64,000 nt of DNA, from assembly GCA_024224155.1 (NCBI GenBank), contig JAAENP010000050.1, positions 46,892-110,891 of the forward strand, read 5' to 3'. The translations under genes and the position numbers were made by a program. The notes beneath the pieces were generated by a model. It saw only the letters and a program-made list of their open reading frames with translations, did not search any database and was not told where the DNA came from. Positions 55,707-63,589 of this stretch are shown here, piece by piece (position 1 is the stretch's first letter; each line of letters starts with the position of its first letter). This DNA is from a bacterium (GTDB lineage Bacteria > Acidobacteriota > Thermoanaerobaculia > Multivoradales > JAHEKO01).

Positions 55707-55870
55707 TTACCGTCGCTCAAGCGGGGGCTGTTTCTCCGAGAGCCGACCTCGTCGCTCAAACTCGGTGACAACGACTTCGGCTAGGGCGCTCAGGTGTTCT
55801 CGAATGCGTCGCAGTTCCTGGTCAGTAAGCTTGCAGTCTTTTCCGAGGACCTCACGGCATCGGCGGAGAG
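55707..55870 (-). pseudogene. Remnant of a small gene upstream of the recombinase
   Basis: A minus-strand frame ending TAA 55707 reads DCKLTDQELRRIREHLSALA, then EVVVTEFERRG. Short proteins with LTDxELxxIRxxLxALAE patterns often precede serine integrases in phage-like elements (impression). A stop upstream and no start in this frame show it is truncated or frameshifted. Confidence 0.35.
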
Positions 55871-56109
55871 TTCCCGGTTACGGTGAGTGAGTCCAATGGG
55901 CCCTAGATGTACCGCGGTAAGGCAGGAGCCAGTGTCCAGCTGGACCTGAACTAGCCCTGGCCAGCCGTCCAGCGGATCGACGACGTTGACGGCCTCCGTG
56001 AGACCGTCCAATACTCCGACGAGTTCTCTTCGTGCCATCTGCTGCCCGGGGGTCGAGAACGTGATTACAGCGGACAGTTCTCATGAAGAACCCGGAACCG
56101 CACCACAGG

Positions 56110-56246
56110 AAAATCAGCGAATGGAGTTCGCGCCAGAGCTAAGAAGCCAGGTGCTAAGCGGCCGCTACGTTCCGAGTTTACCGCTGGCGCTGAAGCTCTC
56201 GCGTCATTTCGGATGCGCGACGGACGAGTTGTTTGGCATCGAGTGA
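56110..56246 (+). pseudogene. XRE-family HTH regulator, C-terminal half
   Basis: The frame holds LSGRYVPSLPLALKLSRHFG, then CATDELFGIE and stops. This is the familiar E-x-GRYxPSLxLAxKLAxxFxxxxEELF end of XRE repressors. The helix-turn-helix itself (first ~35 residues) is replaced by unrelated sequence, so DNA binding should be lost. A typical relic inside a decayed island. Confidence 0.55.
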
Positions 56247-56414
56247 GAGAGTGCACTCGAGCTTCTTCTCCGCTATGAGTGAAAGTCCGCGGCTCGGGCG
56301 ACGCCCACGCCTATAGGAGCTTGCCGGATCTACCGGGAGCCGCGCGGCTCGCGACCGGCGAGATCGACATCTGCTCATGGTAGCGCGGCCGCACACCGCT
56401 AAACTGGGGGCACG

Positions 56415-58274
56415 ATGGCGATGCGCTACTTTGTAGATCCCAGGTTGCCAGACTCGGAGGTGGCCACTCTGCATCGAGTCCTTCAGTCGGTCGGATACCG
56501 ACAGACCGAGGGAGACGATTGGGACTTCTACTGGGATGGCGTCGTGCCGAGCGGCGACTTCTTCCGCGCGCTGGCACCCGGCCAGAGAGTGAACTGCTTT
56601 CCCGCCCTCGACGCGTTCTCCGTCAAGAGCGACCTGCACGACAACATCGTCGAAAGCGATCGAGTCGCCGGCAAGATCTTTCGCAGAATCCACCCGCATA
56701 GCTTCTCTATGCCAGACGACTACAAAGCCTGGCGCGCTCAGGCGAAGCTCGATCCCGATCAGCTTTGGCTGCTCAAGCCCAAGGCGCTTGGTGGGGGCCG
56801 AGAGATCGAGTTGATCCGCGAACCGGACACGGTGCCAAGAGACCACAAATGGATGGTCCAAGAGTACATCTCGCGGCCACATCTACTGTCGGGGCTCAAG
56901 TACGGGCTGCGCTTTTTCCCGCTGATCACCGCACTCGACCCTCTGCTTTGCTACCTTCATACTGACGGGGTCTGCAAGATGGCGTCGCGGCCCTACACTC
57001 TCGACCCGGCGTCGCTCGACGACCGTTTCGTGCACGTCGCCAATGCGTCACTGCAGCATCGCCACCAGGAGGTCGCACGGGCTACCGACCTCCATGGCTA
57101 TCGAAATCAGTTGCGAGAGCTGAGCATTGATGACGAGAAGCTCTTCAGCGAGATCCGCGCAGCCATCCTGCGCATGTTGCTCGCGCTCCGCGAGCAAGCT
57201 CTGCTGGAAAACCGTGCTGTCCGTTGTCGGCTCGACGGGTGCTACCTGCTCCTGGGCGTCGACGTCCTCGTCGACGAGGATCTGAGACCATGGATCATCG
57301 AGTGCAACGTCAATCCGGCCCTCGGCGTCGGCCCCTACGATCGGGCGGCGACAGAGATCGTGACCGCCAAGGATCGAATCGTCACAGATCTTCTGTCGCT
57401 AGTAGGCGTGGGGCGTGGCGCTGTTCCCGACATCGGCCCCGATCCGACCTCGTGGCGGGTCCGAACCGAGCACGAGCTCGCCGGCGCACGAGGATGGGAA
57501 CGGCTCTGGCCGACCACGGACAGCGACCGCTTCGTCCCCTGTTTGCCGCTCCTGCGCCCGCTCGATCGCGCGCTGGCGAGCGATGCTTGCGCGGGAATCG
57601 CACCGAGCGAGCCCGCGCTGCGACCTGCGGAGCACCTCCAAGCCACCCCCCTCGGCGACGGGCTCGTGGTTTACGACTGCACGCCGAACCGGCTCTATGC
57701 GCTCAATGCATCGGCCGCGGCCGTGTGGCTCGGGCTGGCCGAAGGCATCGAGCCCGCATCGCTGATCGACGAGTTGTCGGAGGCCGTCGTCGAGGTGACG
57801 GGGCCGAGCATCGCAGGGGAGGTCTGGGACCTTCTCGTGGCTTGGGCCCAGCGCGGGTTGCTCGCCGGTTTCGAGCGCAACGCCGAGTCTTCGTCGGAAT
57901 CGGACGACCCGAGTTCGAGAGAGGCCGCACCGCTCACCGTTCTGGGCCGTCGACGGGGCGGGCTTTTGATCATCCCGACGAGCGGCTGTGGTCTTGAGGA
58001 GACCGCCCCGATCGAGCTGCCACCCGTGAGCGGACGCCGCCTCGTTCTGCTGGCCTCCGCCGCAGGCGGCCGAGCGACGCTGCGCCTCGGCTCTCCCGCG
58101 GCGGCCCTCGACGCTTTGTTGACCGCGCCCGAGGCCAGGACCGCCCTGTCATCAGCGGGAGCGGCCTCGTTGGCTACCTGGCTCGATCGAGCCGAGATCT
58201 TCGAGCTCGCAGCGCCTGACGGCGCGAGTGGCGAAGGCGGGCGGCTTCTCAACTTGTTGGCGTCGTCCGAATAG
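56415..58274 (+). CDS. Tubulin-tyrosine-ligase-like ATP-grasp fused to PqqD-like domain
   Basis: 619 residues, GGGGG seven bases before the ATG. Residues ~50-330 match TTL/TTLL ligases: LLKPKALGGGREIELI (ATP loop), MVQEYISRPHLLSGLKYGLR, YLHTDGVCKMASRPY, HVANASLQH, LLLGVDVLVDEDLRPWIIEC and NVNPALG (metal site). Residues ~405-490 resemble PqqD (DGLVVYDCTPNRLYALNASA, then AAVWLGLAEG, WDLLVAWAQRGLL), the wing-helix peptide-recognition element of RiPP enzymes. Residues ~515-619 are unassigned. TTL enzymes add amino acids to protein tails or side chains, so a peptide-ligase role on the neighbouring small protein is proposed. Confidence 0.8.
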   Translation: MAMRYFVDPRLPDSEVATLHRVLQSVGYRQTEGDDWDFYWDGVVPSGDFFRALAPGQRVNCFPALDAFSVKSDLHDNIVESDRVAGKIFRRIHPHSFSMPDDYKAWRAQAKLDPDQLWLLKPKALGGGREIELIREPDTVPRDHKWMVQEYISRPHLLSGLKYGLRFFPLITALDPLLCYLHTDGVCKMASRPYTLDPASLDDRFVHVANASLQHRHQEVARATDLHGYRNQLRELSIDDEKLFSEIRAAILRMLLALREQALLENRAVRCRLDGCYLLLGVDVLVDEDLRPWIIECNVNPALGVGPYDRAATEIVTAKDRIVTDLLSLVGVGRGAVPDIGPDPTSWRVRTEHELAGARGWERLWPTTDSDRFVPCLPLLRPLDRALASDACAGIAPSEPALRPAEHLQATPLGDGLVVYDCTPNRLYALNASAAAVWLGLAEGIEPASLIDELSEAVVEVTGPSIAGEVWDLLVAWAQRGLLAGFERNAESSSESDDPSSREAAPLTVLGRRRGGLLIIPTSGCGLEETAPIELPPVSGRRLVLLASAAGGRATLRLGSPAAALDALLTAPEARTALSSAGAASLATWLDRAEIFELAAPDGASGEGGRLLNLLASSE

Positions 58275-58332
58275 AGTAACCTACGCCAGTTCCCAGATCA
58301 CGATCGGTCCCGCATACCAGAGGAGGCGCGCG

Positions 58333-58620
58333 ATGAGCACTGAGAAGCAGGCACTGCCAAGCCGGAGGGAGTTCGTACGGCGAGTCAGCCAGACTGCCGC
58401 ATTTGCTACGCCTCTCATGTTTGCAATCGGTGCCTCGCCGGCTGCAGCAGAAGACGGCAGCACCTACGAAAAAGTGAAGGCGAGCCTGGATAAGGCTACC
58501 CCGCTGATCGCCCAGGCCCGCCGCGACGCTGCAAACCTCGAAGCCGAAGAGCGTAGCAAGCTCCGATCGACGGTCAACAAACTCAGGGAAGAAGTCGGCA
58601 AACTGAATCACTACTTCTAG
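58333..58620 (+). CDS. Small Tat-signal peptide, candidate substrate of the TTL-PqqD protein
   Basis: 95 residues, AGAGGAGG before ATG 58333. N-terminus SRREFVRRVSQTAAFATPLM is a twin-arginine signal, followed by an Ala-rich cleavage region (ASPAAAEDG). The mature ~55 residues are a charged amphipathic helix or coiled coil (KVKASLDKATPLIAQARRDA, LRSTVNKLREEVGKL) ending His-Tyr-Phe. No family seen. 58 bases after the ligase gene, same strand: probably one operon. It could be a modified exported peptide. Confidence 0.7.
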   Translation: MSTEKQALPSRREFVRRVSQTAAFATPLMFAIGASPAAAEDGSTYEKVKASLDKATPLIAQARRDAANLEAEERSKLRSTVNKLREEVGKLNHYF

Positions 58621-58645
58621 CCGCCGGTTTCGCTGAGGGAAAACG

Positions 58646-58942
58646 GTGCGGGGCACGACGGGTCTCATCCTTCAGGAGCTCCTACAGGGCTTCTTGGGGC
58701 CCAAGGCTCGTGACGCCATCGTGGATCGTTTCGGAGCGTTGCCCTTCCTGGTTCCGAACCGAGAGGATCACATCGAAGCTGCGGCGCTTCGCAATCGTTG
58801 CCGCCGGCGAAGTGTTCAGCTCGGAACGATCGATGCCCTCGTCTCCCAGCTCGCTCTTCGTCACTCGCTGACTGTGCTCACGACCGACCGCGATTTCGAA
58901 CGGATCGCAAAGCGAGAGCCGCTGGAAGTCTGGCGGGGCTAG
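58646..58942 (+). pseudogene. VapC-type PIN toxin lacking its N-terminus
   Basis: 98 codons from GTG 58646. The sequence matches residues ~40-135 of VapC ribonucleases: LILQELLQGF (second acidic), AALRNRCRRRSVQLGTIDAL (third acidic), VLTTDRDFERIAK (last Asp). The opening strand with the first catalytic Asp is absent and no VapB antitoxin is present. Without it the metal site is incomplete, so this is most likely an inactive relic, placed 25 bases after the peptide gene. Confidence 0.7.
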
Positions 58943-59457
58943 GCGAAGCGCGCCCTACGGGACGCTTTCTTTGTCGAGCTCCGACTCGTCCGGCGGTCTG
59001 ATAAGGGCGACTTCTCGGACGTGTCAAGTTACAGCTTCTGCCGCCAGCACCGTTCCTTGCGAAGCGGGAAAGACAACCGCATCACGCCAGCGATGAGCTG
59101 CTCGACTTCGAGGCGGTGCTGTTCAAGACCTCGGAGACCCAGAGCGGGTTCGACCTAGGCGGCCCAAAATCTACGCCCCCGGTGCCGAGGCTGCGCGCCC
59201 ACACCTCGTCAAAGTGCCCGGCAAGGTGTGCGTCCGGAGACCTACCGAGCGAGCGTCGCGGAACTCGAGAAGATCCTCGATGTCGGTGGCCCCGCCGGGC
59301 CACAACTTGAATGAGTGGTCCGCCCGTTGGCGCGAGTCCGGCGACACCGGCGCATGGTCGAAGACTGTGCCTTAGAAGACGTCGACAGTCAGCGCCGGTT
59401 CCAAGCCGGCAAGGGAGTCACCTGACCGTTCCCATTCGGCTTGGAGCGAGGGAACCC
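58943..59457. other. Decayed region without recognisable gene
   Basis: About 500 bases. Several frames are open but none combines start, ribosome site, codon bias and family resemblance. No tRNA, palindrome or terminator stood out. It fits degraded mobile DNA. Confidence 0.35.
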
Positions 59458-59559
59458 TTAAGCTGACGTCGGGTGAGAGGCCAGTTGCTGTTGTAGCTGG
59501 CTGAGGTCCAGCAGGCAAGCGTAAATCCGGTTCCAAGTAGGAATGGAGTGGGGTACCAG
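59458..59559 (-). CDS. Micro-ORF, HSIPTWN family, copy 1 (start degenerate)
   Basis: The minus-strand frame reads VPHSIPTWNRIYACLLDL, then SQLQQQLASHPTSA, stop. A relative at 60610-60708 has ATG where this copy has CTG, so translation may be lost. The shared pattern is H-S-I-P-T-W-N-x-I-(5)-L-x-x-L-x-x-LQQ, and ~30 bases are nearly identical at the DNA level. Function unknown; it might instead be the tail of a longer vanished gene. Confidence 0.35.
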   Translation of the reverse strand: MVPHSIPTWNRIYACLLDLSQLQQQLASHPTSA

Positions 59560-59717
59560 CCTTCCGCTCCGTTCCGTTCTGACAGTACGTCCGGAATTGC
59601 GGTCGCCAGGCCCCGCACGTGGTTCGAAGTCCTCGGGAACGAATCCCGTGTGAGCCCAGATGAGGGCCACCACCCTCCACTCGGGGAGCCGCTGGACCGC
59701 CTCTAGTGTTTATCGAA

Positions 59718-60389
59718 TCATTCGGCGTCAGCGGCGACCGCCTCGATCCTGGCCGTGAAGCCGTTGGTCCCCGAGTACTCGAACTGCTTGTCCTCGGCCT
59801 CGTGCCTCAGGATGACGGTTCGGTACTGTGTGTGATCGAGGTAGGGGGGGGCCGGGAAGTCGGGCGAGGGGAGATTCTGGATCTTGATCGGCTTGCCGTT
59901 CTTGCCCTTCATGACCTCGATTTCGGCCGTGGTGTTTGGCGTCGAAAAATTCATCCGTTCCGTAGTCCGCTCTACTGAGATGGACACATTCTTGACTTCC
60001 AGCACGTTGTCGCTGGCGAAGAATTGTTCGAACGTTGGTAGCAGCTCCACGGCCGCCTCGGTTTGTGCTTCGTCTGCCTCCTCGGAGACGTAGAACTTGA
60101 TCCAGTTGCCGCCGCGGTACACGGCGAGCACCTTGACCCCGTCCAGCCGGACGTCCCCGTAGTGGCCGCTCTCGATCTCGACGAGAGTGACGCCCTCGCA
60201 GTGCCCGAGTGTCGCAGGCGACCCGAAGAGACAGGGGCATGTCGGCCGACAGCTACAGGCGTCGGTGTAGTCTGCTTTGATCGACCACGCCGTATTATGG
60301 GGCAGCCCCTCGTCGGCGGGAAGCTGTGGGTTACAGCCTGCAGTAAGAGTCAGTGCCATAACGGCCAATACTGCGAGCGGTCGACTCAT
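59718..60389 (-). CDS. DUF1326-domain lipoprotein
   Basis: 223 residues; AAAGGAGG before the ATG. Lipoprotein signal with lipobox LTAGC. Then AWSIKADYTDACSCRPTCPC, the Cys-rich hallmark of DUF1326, GHCEGVTLVEIESGHYGDVR, and alternating strands to the end (VILRHEAEDKQFEYSGTNGF). The domain has unknown function but its conserved cysteines suggest metal or redox chemistry in the envelope. It is the only long intact gene in this part of the island. Confidence 0.8.
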   Translation of the reverse strand: MSRPLAVLAVMALTLTAGCNPQLPADEGLPHNTAWSIKADYTDACSCRPTCPCLFGSPATLGHCEGVTLVEIESGHYGDVRLDGVKVLAVYRGGNWIKFYVSEEADEAQTEAAVELLPTFEQFFASDNVLEVKNVSISVERTTERMNFSTPNTTAEIEVMKGKNGKPIKIQNLPSPDFPAPPYLDHTQYRTVILRHEAEDKQFEYSGTNGFTARIEAVAADAE

Positions 60390-60609
60390 CGTGATCCTCC
60401 TTTGCGTCGTTCGGAGTTGGTCTCCCTAAAGCGGCCCAGGACCGCAGGCAAGGCTGTAGAAGCTCGCTCGATGATAGCGGATGGTGAGGCGACCCTGGAG
60501 CTGGTCCGAGCGTCCAGGCTGGGAGGATTCCTCGCAGAAGACTCTGGTTCTTATCCATCTACCCACCGGTTCCGACTCTGAAAGCCCTGAGTCGCTGGGG
60601 CATCTTGGC
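60390..60609. other. Intergenic, nothing recognised
   Basis: Sequence between the DUF1326 start and the second micro-ORF; probably holds the DUF1326 promoter. No other feature seen. Confidence 0.3.
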
Positions 60610-60708
60610 CTATGCTGGCGCGGTAGCGTAGCTGCCCTGTTGGAGAGCTGTTAACTCCCGTAGCCACTGATTGATCTGGTTCCAAGTAGGAATGGAGTGG
60701 GCTACCAT
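60610..60708 (-). CDS. Micro-ORF, HSIPTWN family, copy 2
   Basis: 32 residues from ATG 60708, AAGGG seven bases upstream. Sequence MVAHSIPTWNQINQWL, then RELTALQQ and an Ala-rich end. Paralogue of 59458-59559; direct DNA repeat of ~30 bases (59529-59558 and 60678-60707). Soluble, amphipathic-looking, not a hydrophobic type I toxin. Coding status is supported only by conservation of frame, not by a known family. Confidence 0.4.
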   Translation of the reverse strand: MVAHSIPTWNQINQWLRELTALQQGSYATAPA

Positions 60709-60734
60709 CTCTAGACCCTTCATCTAAAGAGTTT

Positions 60735-60956
60735 GTGGTTGACTGGCCAGGCTCGAAGCACGGTCAAGAGTTGCGTGTTGGTCAATTGGTGGTCAAGCTC
60801 GGTGTTCCGTGGCGAGCAGTTTTCAGGTTGATTCGAGGGGCTCAGCAATCCATCTTCCTGGCCAGTAAGACCAACGGTGGCAGTTGGGAGACCCGGCAAC
60901 CACCCCGGCCGTGTACTAGATTGCCAGCTCCGGAGGCTGTCTTAACAGTCGGCTAA
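60735..60956 (+). CDS. Doubtful hypothetical ORF
   Basis: 73 codons from GTG 60735. The first ~50 (VDWPGSKHGQELRVGQLVVK, then LGVPWRAVFRLIRG) look protein-like, but no ribosome site or family was recognised. It is divergent from the second micro-ORF with ~27 bases between, so it might share its promoter. May be a fragment. Confidence 0.25.
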   Translation: MVDWPGSKHGQELRVGQLVVKLGVPWRAVFRLIRGAQQSIFLASKTNGGSWETRQPPRPCTRLPAPEAVLTVG

Positions 60957-60988
60957 CCTATTCTTTTACAGTCGCTTAAGAGGCAGTG

Positions 60989-61100
60989 ACCATTTCCGGT
61001 CACCTACTTGGTCACCCACAAGCCTCTGGAAGTTATCTTTCCTGAGCTTTTGTCACGAGCGCTTCCAGGCGCAGCTCCGCGCAGCCGAGCTTCGTGCGGA
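60989..61100 (+). pseudogene. Tyrosine recombinase tail, type 1, copy 2
   Basis: DNA from GGTCACCTACTTGGTCACC through GCGCAGCCGAGCTT matches 398-530 (inverted) with few changes. Frame pieces GHLLGHPQAS and SYLS, then, after a one-base deletion, SFCHERFQAQLRAAEL. It is directly followed by a type 2 remnant, so two different recombinase ends are joined here. Confidence 0.5.
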
Positions 61101-61107
61101 GAGAAGC

Positions 61108-61350
61108 GTCGCGAAGGAAGCGAGGACCCGTGGCTTTGCGGCGCTGGGTTTTCCCAGGTGTGCCTTATCGAGGCAGGTTTGACGTTACGCTTGTGATTAA
61201 GGACGACGCGCCACCCGAACGGGCGGGACCCAACTCTACGAACACCTGGCGGCCGATCCGGTGCGGCAGGCAGCCGACCGGATCTCAGGCGAGATTGCAG
61301 CCGCCTTGAATGGACAAGCGAAGGGAGAGGTCGCGCCGATCAGGCGGTAG
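61108..61350 (+). pseudogene. Tyrosine recombinase remnant, type 2, copy D
   Basis: 61108-61170 repeats the WVFPG segment of copy C (AAGCGAGGACCCGTGGCTTT at DNA level). Then, after missing core sequence, EHLAADPVRQAADRISGEIA continues as AALNGQAKGEVAPIRR and stops at TAG 61348. The residues before the Tyr box are lost or altered (YEHL kept). The long intact C-terminus equals that of copy E. Confidence 0.65.
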
Positions 61351-61403
61351 CCGAGCCCCTGCGCTCCGGCTTTTGGGAGCGACCGGCGGCGGATTTGGAG
61401 GCT

Positions 61404-61982
61404 CTAGTTCGGCGCTTCCCAGATCACTTTGCCATTGGCGTCAAATAGAGCCATGCCAGCCGGGTAACGCGATTCCTCGCCCGTCTTGGGAGTAACAACC
61501 TCCACGACACCAAACTGGGCGCGGTGCTTGCCGGTTTCGTCGGCGTAGACGAAGCCGTCAGCGTTCATCTGGGCGCGGGTCTTGCCGTTCTCGTCGGCGT
61601 AGCTGAGGCCGTTAGCGGTCATCGCGGCGCGGGGCTTGCCGTTCTCGTCGACGTTGACGAAGCCGTCAGCGTTCATCTGGGCGCGGGTCTTGCCGTTCTC
61701 GTCGACGTTGACGAAGCCGTCAGCGTTCATCTGGGCGCGGGTCTTGCCGTTTTCGTCGGCGTAGCGGAGGCCGTTAGCATCCATCTGGGCGCGGGGACTG
61801 CCCTTCTCGTCGATCACGCGAAACATACGCGCTTCGATCATTTCGGGGATCTCTTCAGGTTTCGCGGCTCCGATCAAAGCCACTGCCATGGCGACCACAA
61901 CCACGGCGAAACCGACCCGCCTCATCCAGCGGTTTTCCCTTTCCAGGCGCTCGAGACGGTTGGACAGTTCAGCGTCGGTCAT
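61404..61982 (-). CDS. Membrane-anchored protein with 18-residue tandem repeats
   Basis: 192 residues from ATG 61982. N-terminal coiled coil (LSNRLERLERENRWM), one membrane helix (VGFAVVVVAMAVALIGAA), then five to six units of about 18 residues: DENGKTRAQMNADGFVNV with variants, ending in a longer unit (FGVVEVVTPKTG). Repeats of the type xDENGKxRAxMxxxG occur in bacterial surface or membrane proteins and are predicted to form a beta-stack. It lies between recombinase tails D and E, both in direct orientation, like cargo. Confidence 0.7.
   Translation of the reverse strand: MTDAELSNRLERLERENRWMRRVGFAVVVVAMAVALIGAAKPEEIPEMIEARMFRVIDEKGSPRAQMDANGLRYADENGKTRAQMNADGFVNVDENGKTRAQMNADGFVNVDENGKPRAAMTANGLSYADENGKTRAQMNADGFVYADETGKHRAQFGVVEVVTPKTGEESRYPAGMALFDANGKVIWEAPN
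61537..61800 (-). repeat. 54-base tandem repeats inside the preceding gene
   Basis: Units begin with TTGCCGTTCTCGTCG and include TTCATCTGGGCGCGG (plus-strand view). Two successive units (around 61640-61745) are identical over ~54 bases, the others drift, so recent unit duplication is likely. Copy number may vary between strains. Confidence 0.8.
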
Positions 61983-62017
61983 GGACGGTTCCTCCCTTAG
62001 TGTTTTGGTAAGTCTAA

Positions 62018-62208
62018 CCGGCGCTGGAGCGGGTTTGTCGCTTCCTATCATCGGGAAGCTACTCGTCCACATGCAGGCCGCTACAACGCAGCGCTACACC
62101 CACTTGGCCGCCGATCCCGTGAAGCAGGCAGCCGACAGAATCTCGGGCGAGATCGCGGCGGCAATGAACGGGAAGACGAACGGGAAGGTCGCGCCGATCA
62201 GGCGCTAG
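62018..62208 (+). pseudogene. Tyrosine recombinase C-terminal tail, type 2, copy E
   Basis: Continuous frame GAGAGLSLPIIGKLLVHMQ, AATTQRYTHLAADPVKQAAD, RISGEIAAAMNGKTNGK, VAPIRR, TAG 62206. The most complete tail: last box, Tyr, and natural C-terminus. It starts right where the promoter region of the repeat protein begins, with nothing of the first ~250 recombinase residues. Confidence 0.72.
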
Positions 62209-62414
62209 GGCTTCGATTTCAATGCCACGCGAGAGAAGTCCGAGGCTTTACCACCCTGGGTATCTCTGCCGGCAACGTCTTCGGTGTCGTTGAAGAAAGA
62301 ACTAAGTTCCCCCCAGTCCGACACCCGAAGTTTCTCAAGCAGTCGGCGGCCCCGCATACGAGCGGCGTCTGGCTCTAATCGAACATCTTTGGCCACGTCT
62401 TCCCAGAAGCTCAT
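62205..62414 (-). CDS. Doubtful small ORF
   Basis: 69 codons (SFWEDVAKDVRLEPDAARMR, LLEKLRVSDWGELSSFF). Its composition looks protein-like, but there is no good ribosome site and no family. Between copy E and repeat X; may be a relic. Confidence 0.28.
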   Translation of the reverse strand: MSFWEDVAKDVRLEPDAARMRGRRLLEKLRVSDWGELSSFFNDTEDVAGRDTQGGKASDFSRVALKSKP

Positions 62415-62520
62415 GACACGCTTCGGTGCCGGTGCAATTGCCGTTGGTGTAGTAGAGCCTCTGCATGTTCAGGTTGCGATAGCGATCGGGGCCCATCGAG
62501 AGATAGGCCCAGTGCCCCCC

Positions 62521-62580
62521 CTCTGAGGGACCCGACGGGTCCTCATCTAGTCCCATAGATCATGTGCTTGCCCAGGTCCC
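62521..62580 (-). repeat. Dispersed repeat X, copy 3
   Basis: Reverse complement of the block at 260-311: GGACCTGGGCAAGCACATGA, then TCTATGGGACTAGATGAGGA, then the dyad GGACCC-GTC-GGGTCC, here perfect. The dyad could act as a hairpin or terminator. Fewer differences than expected for old junk suggest recent spread. Confidence 0.65.
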
Positions 62581-62715
62581 CTGGGAACGAGGGCCGGGAC
62601 CGACACCAACTGCGCTAGAGAGCGAGCCAGACCCGGGCTTTAAGGGGAAGCCTCGAGACCCCACCCGGTCGTATGCGTACGTCAGAAGGTGGCGCGGGTG
62701 GGCGCCGCGACGAGG

Positions 62716-63402
62716 TCAGCCGACCGCCTGCCGCTGCCGGCACAGATACGCGCCACCGGCGAGGAGTAGAACGAGCAAGAAGTACAAACCCTGACTCGGG
62801 ATCGCGGGGACCGTCGGTAGGGACCCAAAACAATAAAGCCTCGATACTGAATTGCATGGGGTGGTTCCAACCCTGCTCCAGTCTGAGGGAAGGGCGGTCA
62901 CAATCGAGCCGACAGTTGCGGTCGAAGCAGCGGTGCTATCAGTCCAATCACTGCAATCGATTCCTGTCGCCGTCCCATCTTCATTCGTGCCCGTCCAGAC
63001 ACTACCGCTAAGAACAAGTACTCCGTTTTCGTCCCGCTCGATCGGATGATCCAGGGTTCCATCCGTGAGATCCGTCAGGTTGTCTGCAATTACGGTTGTT
63101 GGCAACGCCGCCAACACATAGGCTCCGCCAGCTCCGGGTTGAGCGATCCTGTCGCGGGCGTCGTTGCCATCGGTAGACAGCCAGGCCACCCAGGGGCCGC
63201 TCCCGGGAAATGCCGGCAAGCCCTGGCCGTTGCAGAACCCGTCGCCGCCGGAGAGCCCTCCGAAACTGCCCGGGCTCGGATTACTGGTTACAAATACACC
63301 GATATTTTGGGCCGTCGCGACTCCAGGTACGACGGCGAGGCTCAGGAGTGCAAGGGCAGCGATTCCCAGCGTCCTTTGCGAGGCGGCTCTGTTGTGACTC
63401 AT
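62716..63402 (-). CDS. Exported DUF1554-like protein with IPTL-CTERM-type sorting tail
   Basis: 228 residues from ATG 63402 (GGGGAAGGAC upstream). Signal peptide ends VATAQN. The middle resembles DUF1554/endostatin-like lectin folds: GFCNGQGLPAFPGSGPWVAW, NLTDLTDGTLDHPIERDENG, SVWTGTNEDGTATGIDCSDW, SRLYCFG. The C-terminus VPAIPSQGLYFLLVLLLAGG plus AYLCRQRQ is an IPTL-CTERM-like tripartite tail (motif, helix, basic end), which would be processed by an exosortase-type system not seen in this window. Confidence 0.75.
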   Translation of the reverse strand: MSHNRAASQRTLGIAALALLSLAVVPGVATAQNIGVFVTSNPSPGSFGGLSGGDGFCNGQGLPAFPGSGPWVAWLSTDGNDARDRIAQPGAGGAYVLAALPTTVIADNLTDLTDGTLDHPIERDENGVLVLSGSVWTGTNEDGTATGIDCSDWTDSTAASTATVGSIVTALPSDWSRVGTTPCNSVSRLYCFGSLPTVPAIPSQGLYFLLVLLLAGGAYLCRQRQAVG

Positions 63403-63589
63403 GTCCTTCCCCATTCCAGTTTGCCTTCAGGGTCTCTTACCGGTGGCAAAACCGTGCGGCTTGTATAGGGGTTCTGACCATAGAGGTTGTTGCTGATGTC
63501 ACCAGAATCTGCCAGGGGACGCGTATACCCATATCGAGTTGACGCTCTGACAGGGCAGGGATCTCGGGATTGAAAGACGTCCAGACTTT

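Noticed and set aside
60610..60708. TTAACTCCCG stretch as a tRNA-Asn fragment
   Set aside because: No stems can be drawn around it; the sequence is better explained by the antisense micro-ORF.
61537..61800. Tandem repeats as a CRISPR array
   Set aside because: Units are contiguous without spacers, keep a reading frame and encode protein repeats; no cas genes nearby.
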